This document shows positions 7,837-11,054 of a stretch of DNA of 11,054 nucleotides, one piece after another. A program made the translations under genes and the position numbers. The DNA lies in assembly GCA_008704415.1 (NCBI GenBank), contig VXIS01000627.1:1-11054 (forward strand), written 5' to 3'. Under the pieces are notes generated by a model. It saw nothing but the letters and a program-made list of their open reading frames with translations, made no database searches and was not told the origin of the DNA. Source of the stretch: Sphaerosporella brunnea. Taxonomy: Eukaryota; Ascomycota; Pezizomycetes; Pezizales; Pyronemataceae. Position 1 is the first letter of the stretch. The number at the start of each line of letters is the position of its first letter.

Positions 7837-10213
7837 ATGGAGCCGATACATCCTGCAACGCCAAAGCGAAGGCTGGGAAGGATGCCTTCAATGGCCCTCT
7901 CTAATACGTCGCCTTCTAATTGGCAGATACAAGCTCCTGCCGTAGAAGGCATCATACTTCCCCCTTGGAGCGGTAGTGTGCCAGAAAAATGGCTCCTCCA
8001 GCTCAGACAAGCAATTAAAGGCGTTGTATATCGATTCACTATCCAAGTTCATGAGGCCATGAAAATATTCGAAGAATCGAACGAAACCTTCAACTTGAAT
8101 TACCAAGGATTAGAACAGGGACTGAGAAAGCTTTGGAGCTCATGGAGAGCTTTTTCCAGATGCAAGGACATCGATGAAGAAGTTCTGGAATCCAGTCCAA
8201 TATACTTCGACTTCGATAACCTGATCAAGAAAATGAAGACTCCCATTGGAATCCGGAGAACCCCAGAGATGGACAGAATCCGAATGGCCGCTCGTTCGGT
8301 TGTCAAAGATGTGGTTGAACTTCGAAGGGTCGTTGAAGTTTCGTTCGAGGAGATCGACATTAGGAATGAAGAGAGCGAGACGACAGGCGTCAAAGCAGAT
8401 TGCGCCCCGGCCTTTCTCCCGATACCTGCATCGGATACACCTACTCTTCAAGAGAGTGTTCAAAAGAGAATTGGTACAGTGAGCTAGTTGATATTTCCTC
8501 TCTATCGTGCTAATTGTTCATAGATCGAGCCGTTCCATCAGAAGAGGTGTCACTCAAAACGATTGAGGTATATTCTCGTCGTTGGAAATTTCAAGGCATT
8601 GAGCTGACCACAAATAAGATTGATGAACAGGGCCATGCCTTGAAAGACCTGCAGGTCTCACTCGACAACTTTGAAGAAATAAAGCAGCTGCTGCCTGCTT
8701 ACCTACGGCATCACATAAAATACATGGGCCATGTATGGAATCTGCAGAATGTCCTCCAACTCGATGCCATACCCCTTTTCATCGCAAACAAACCAGTTTT
8801 GCTCCCAGGTCCACGTTTTCCTCTTATCACAACCACGCGCGTGCTCTCACCGCCCAAAGACCCGTGGAACCGCCAAATTGATCCTTTGATGGTTCTACCG
8901 GAGGAGGCAGCGCGCCTTGCACTGAAAACTTTCAAGAGAGCCCGAGAAATACTCATTTTCTTTGACGGATCGTTGTTTGCAGTTTATAACGAGGATGAAA
9001 ACTATGATGAAATCATCGAGTGGGTCCCTGAGACTTTTGGAGGTCTTTGGGTATACGTGACATTTCACAGTCCGTTTACTCCCTCAGTACAGGATAAGGA
9101 GTTTTCTTCTAAGAACGCAGGCTTGGCCAGAGGAGCCAAGGATACGACGGTCCACGATGAGGGCTCGTCAGCTTTCAAGGATGCCAGTTCGACCACAAAA
9201 GGTGCGGACACGTCGGCCGACGATGAGCGCGAAACAGTACCTGAACCTGGACAGCAAATTTATATTCATGGTCCTAAATATGGAGAAACCCCATCATCGG
9301 TGGAGGATTTTGGTAGTCCGCTCTACATGTACGCCAAAGGAGCTATGGGTGTGCGCATTCGCCTAAAGGAAGAGATATTCCTAACTACTACTACTCATAC
9401 ATCGTTGATATATATGGAGCTATGCAAAAAGTCCTGGATGAAATCGTCACTGTTGAACCGGATTTTTACTGCTGCTGCCCCCATTAATTCCAATGAGCCG
9501 TGGAAGACAGATGTATGGTGGGGGCCAGAGGAAGGTGATCGGACGAAGGTATGCAAATTATCCGATAGCAATACGAGAGTTGTGGATCTGATGTTGTACA
9601 GATTGGGACCATTGTGCGGACATTCGATCCCAACGCTTCCAGCAAGTATCCAAGGGGCTATATGCACGACCTGTCCTTGATTCGCCCGAACGGGGATGTG
9701 CCAATGTGCTACCCACCTTTAACGTGGAATGACGAACCGCTTTCACTATATTACGGCCGTTCTATCCGCCTTCTTTCTTCAACCCAAGCCCCAATCAGCG
9801 ACGGATCATCAATTCCTTCCCCTTGGGGAGCCACCATTGGGCAAAGCATATCTCGACTTGTCATCAACAACAAGGAAGTAAGCTCAGACGTTTCCGAACA
9901 ATTTGCCAGGAGTTACCTCTGGCGAACCCACGGCGTTTTTCGCTCCCTCCAGGGCTGGAGTGGCGCACCTTTGACCGTCAGGGACAATCAAGCGAGGACA
10001 AGCGTTTTTGGCTTCCAGAACTGGGAGTGGACACAGTCAAAAAATTACTGGGGCGAAGAGCATGGGGATTTGAACAAACTGCGTAATCTGACTCCCGAGG
10101 AGCTCATCGAGGTGCTTGGAAAATGGGGTGAACATCCCTTTTATGGGTCGTTCTTCCTCCCGTCGGAGATAACGTCTTCTGAGATCATGTGGACGAAGAC
10201 GAAGCGGGCTTGA
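7837..10213 (+). CDS. Trypsin-fold serine-protease-like protein, three exons, 757 aa (intact copy)
   Basis: Exons are 7837-8473, 8524-9548 and 9602-10213; spliced they give 2274 nt, an exact multiple of three, ending in TGA. The C-terminal part resembles a chymotrypsin/trypsin-like (S1-fold) domain: a glycine-rich strand leads to LTTTTH (His504, in place of TAAH), then HDLSLI (Asp577, in place of DIALL), then GWSGAPL (Ser674, in place of GDSGGPL), then a hydrophobic strand SVFGF. The loop between His and Asp is long. Residues about 48-176 are mostly predicted helical and charged. Residues 213-400 form an unrecognised region with an aromatic strand-rich part at 353-393. Residues 400-455 are a Ser/Thr/Asp-rich linker. 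There is no signal peptide or membrane segment, so an intracellular location is inferred. The ATG has a favourable context (AAAAAATGG) six bases after an intron end. Substrate and pathway are unknown. The triad is my motif reading; the fold assignment is an inference. Confidence 0.8.
8474..8523 (+). other. Intron 1 of the protease gene
   Basis: 50-nt phase-1 intron, GTACAG to TTCATAG, with a branch-like CTAAT at 8510-8514. Splicing joins G to AT and restores an Asp codon, linking two long open frames. Using the nearby GTGAGC at 8479 as donor instead would break the frame. If retained, translation stops at TAG 8485-8487. Confidence 0.85.
9549..9601 (+). other. Intron 2 of the protease gene
   Basis: 53-nt phase-0 intron, GTATGC to GTACAG, with a branch-like CTGAT at 9588-9592. 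It joins a Lys codon (AAG) to an Ile codon (ATT), and so brings the catalytic-His exon in frame with the exon carrying Asp577 and Ser674. Retention shifts the frame and stops at about 9680, removing Asp and Ser. Confidence 0.88.
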
Positions 10214-10428
10214 GGTTTTAAAATTTGTTTGTACCGATAATAGAACGTTCTGACACCTCGCTTGGGGCGGTCCTGGGGGGAGAAGGCCTCATACATTAAG
10301 TAGTTGACAGCCCCACCCATCATAAACCATCACTTTCGTGACTGACGGTCACTCATGGGCTGTGCTAAAACATCGGCTGGTAGTGATGAGTATGGCGGTC
10401 GAACAGGGCGTAACAATGATCATCATCT

Positions 10429-10434
10429 AATAAA
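10429..10434 (+). terminator. Polyadenylation signal AATAAA, protease gene
   Basis: AATAAA about 216 nt after the TGA at 10211-10213. The 3' UTR (10214 to about 10450) holds no other feature that I recognise except a short dyad, GTGACTGACGGTCAC, at about 10338-10352. A convergent reading region ends at 10464. Confidence 0.55.
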
Positions 10435-10463
10435 CAAAGAACTTCCTTTCCTCCCTCCTCATA

Positions 10464-11054
10464 TCAAGAATCCGTAGTGCCAGAATACCCTTTTCTCTCA
10501 CCCACACCTTGTGATCCCTTCTGAATGTCATAATCAAGATTATCGCTAGTGTCTTCCTCTGCCAGCCTTACTTCCGAGATCTCATCACCGACCTCCATCC
10601 ACTCATCGCTACAAGCGGGTATGGGAAAGAACCGAGACACACAGCAAGTAATACGATCCCGTGGCCACGATGAAGCCGGCAAAGAAGTTGACGTTATATA
10701 CGTAAGTAGCACCAATGGGGGACCTACGTATATCGGAGTCAACAAACATCTACCCATGAGAACGCCATGGACACATGGGCCGGCGAGGCCGATTGCAGCG
10801 CAAAATGTAATTAGCCCTCCACGACGGATATTGATGCAAAGCGGTCATATGTCCGTGTTGTTCCTGCAGAGAGACCGAGTTTCGGGGCGATACATATACT
10901 GGTTTCGCGAATATTGTGCCCAGCGCTAAATAAAAAAAAAAAAAAAAAAGCCATAGAAATGAAAAAAAAAAAAAAAAAAAAAGACGCCAGCACGGTTCCC
11001 GGAACCCGCCCTGATTTAGGAAACTCCTCCCCGAGCAGATATCGAGAGTGTGTG
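10464..11054 (-). CDS. Mirror copy of the possible terminal gene fragment
   Basis: Same sequence as 1-558 on the opposite strand, ending at the TGA complement 10464-10466. The two adenine runs at 10932-10949 and 10962-10982 lie inside it. They read as long poly-T on this strand and would insert a run of Phe residues into any frame, so this copy cannot encode the same protein as the left one in that part. Product not recognised. Confidence 0.25.
10932..10982. repeat. Two long poly-A tracts present only in the right arm
   Basis: Runs of 18 A (10932-10949) and 21 A (10962-10982), separated by GCCATAGAAATG. The matching places in the left arm have only 2 and 4 of the complementary T (about 77-87 and 73-76). 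Everything around them is identical between the arms. Confidence 0.9.

Larger units (their letters stand above)
5645..11054 (-). repeat. Right arm of the 11-kb inverted repeat
   Basis: Reverse-complement partner of 1-5572. It carries the intact protease gene and the better preserved MITE. Compared with the left arm it has two long adenine runs near its outer end (10932-10949 and 10962-10982) that the left arm lacks. It terminates on exactly the base that mirrors position 1. Confidence 0.95.

Noticed and set aside
10549..10929. 126-codon plus-strand ORF (mirror 93-473)
   Set aside because: Starts at GTG, overlaps the convergent fragment antisense, and shows no recognisable protein character; probably a shadow frame.

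Overview
The window is eukaryotic, most likely fungal nuclear DNA, and probably basidiomycete. The evidence is three short GT-AG introns (50, 53 and 74 nt), TATA-box promoters followed by CT-rich leaders, an AATAAA polyadenylation signal, and no bacterial-style ribosome binding sites or operons. The genus cannot be told from sequence alone.

The main fact about the window is that almost all of it is one giant inverted repeat. The left arm (1 to about 5572) is repeated, reverse-complemented, in the right arm (about 5645 to 11054) around a spacer of about 72 nt, and the two arms end on exactly the same base. The outer 2.5 kb of the arms is almost identical: I found three single-base indels plus two poly-A expansions in the right arm. 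The inner 3 kb is clearly diverged by substitutions and indels. This is either a real inverted duplication or linear palindromic element, or an assembly/read fold-back artefact. The sequence alone cannot decide.

Layout of the right arm, from the centre outward: a diverged central hairpin (5645-5852); a TIR-like block (5876-5914); a TA-flanked MITE-like element with 27-bp terminal inverted repeats (5928-6739); a non-coding stretch with tandem repeats (6740-7398); a second, inverted copy of the 39-bp TIR-like block (7399-7437); a TATA promoter; a leader with an intron; then a three-exon gene (7837-10213) for a 757-residue trypsin-fold serine-protease-like protein with His504, Asp577 and Ser674 as the likely triad; a 3' UTR; and finally a convergent partial reading region running off the end. 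The left arm carries the same things in mirror image, but its protease gene is broken by several indels and its MITE copy is longer and more degenerate.

The two protease copies are therefore head-to-head, transcribed outward from the centre, with only the right one intact. I see no transposase, reverse transcriptase, tRNA, rRNA or CRISPR array.
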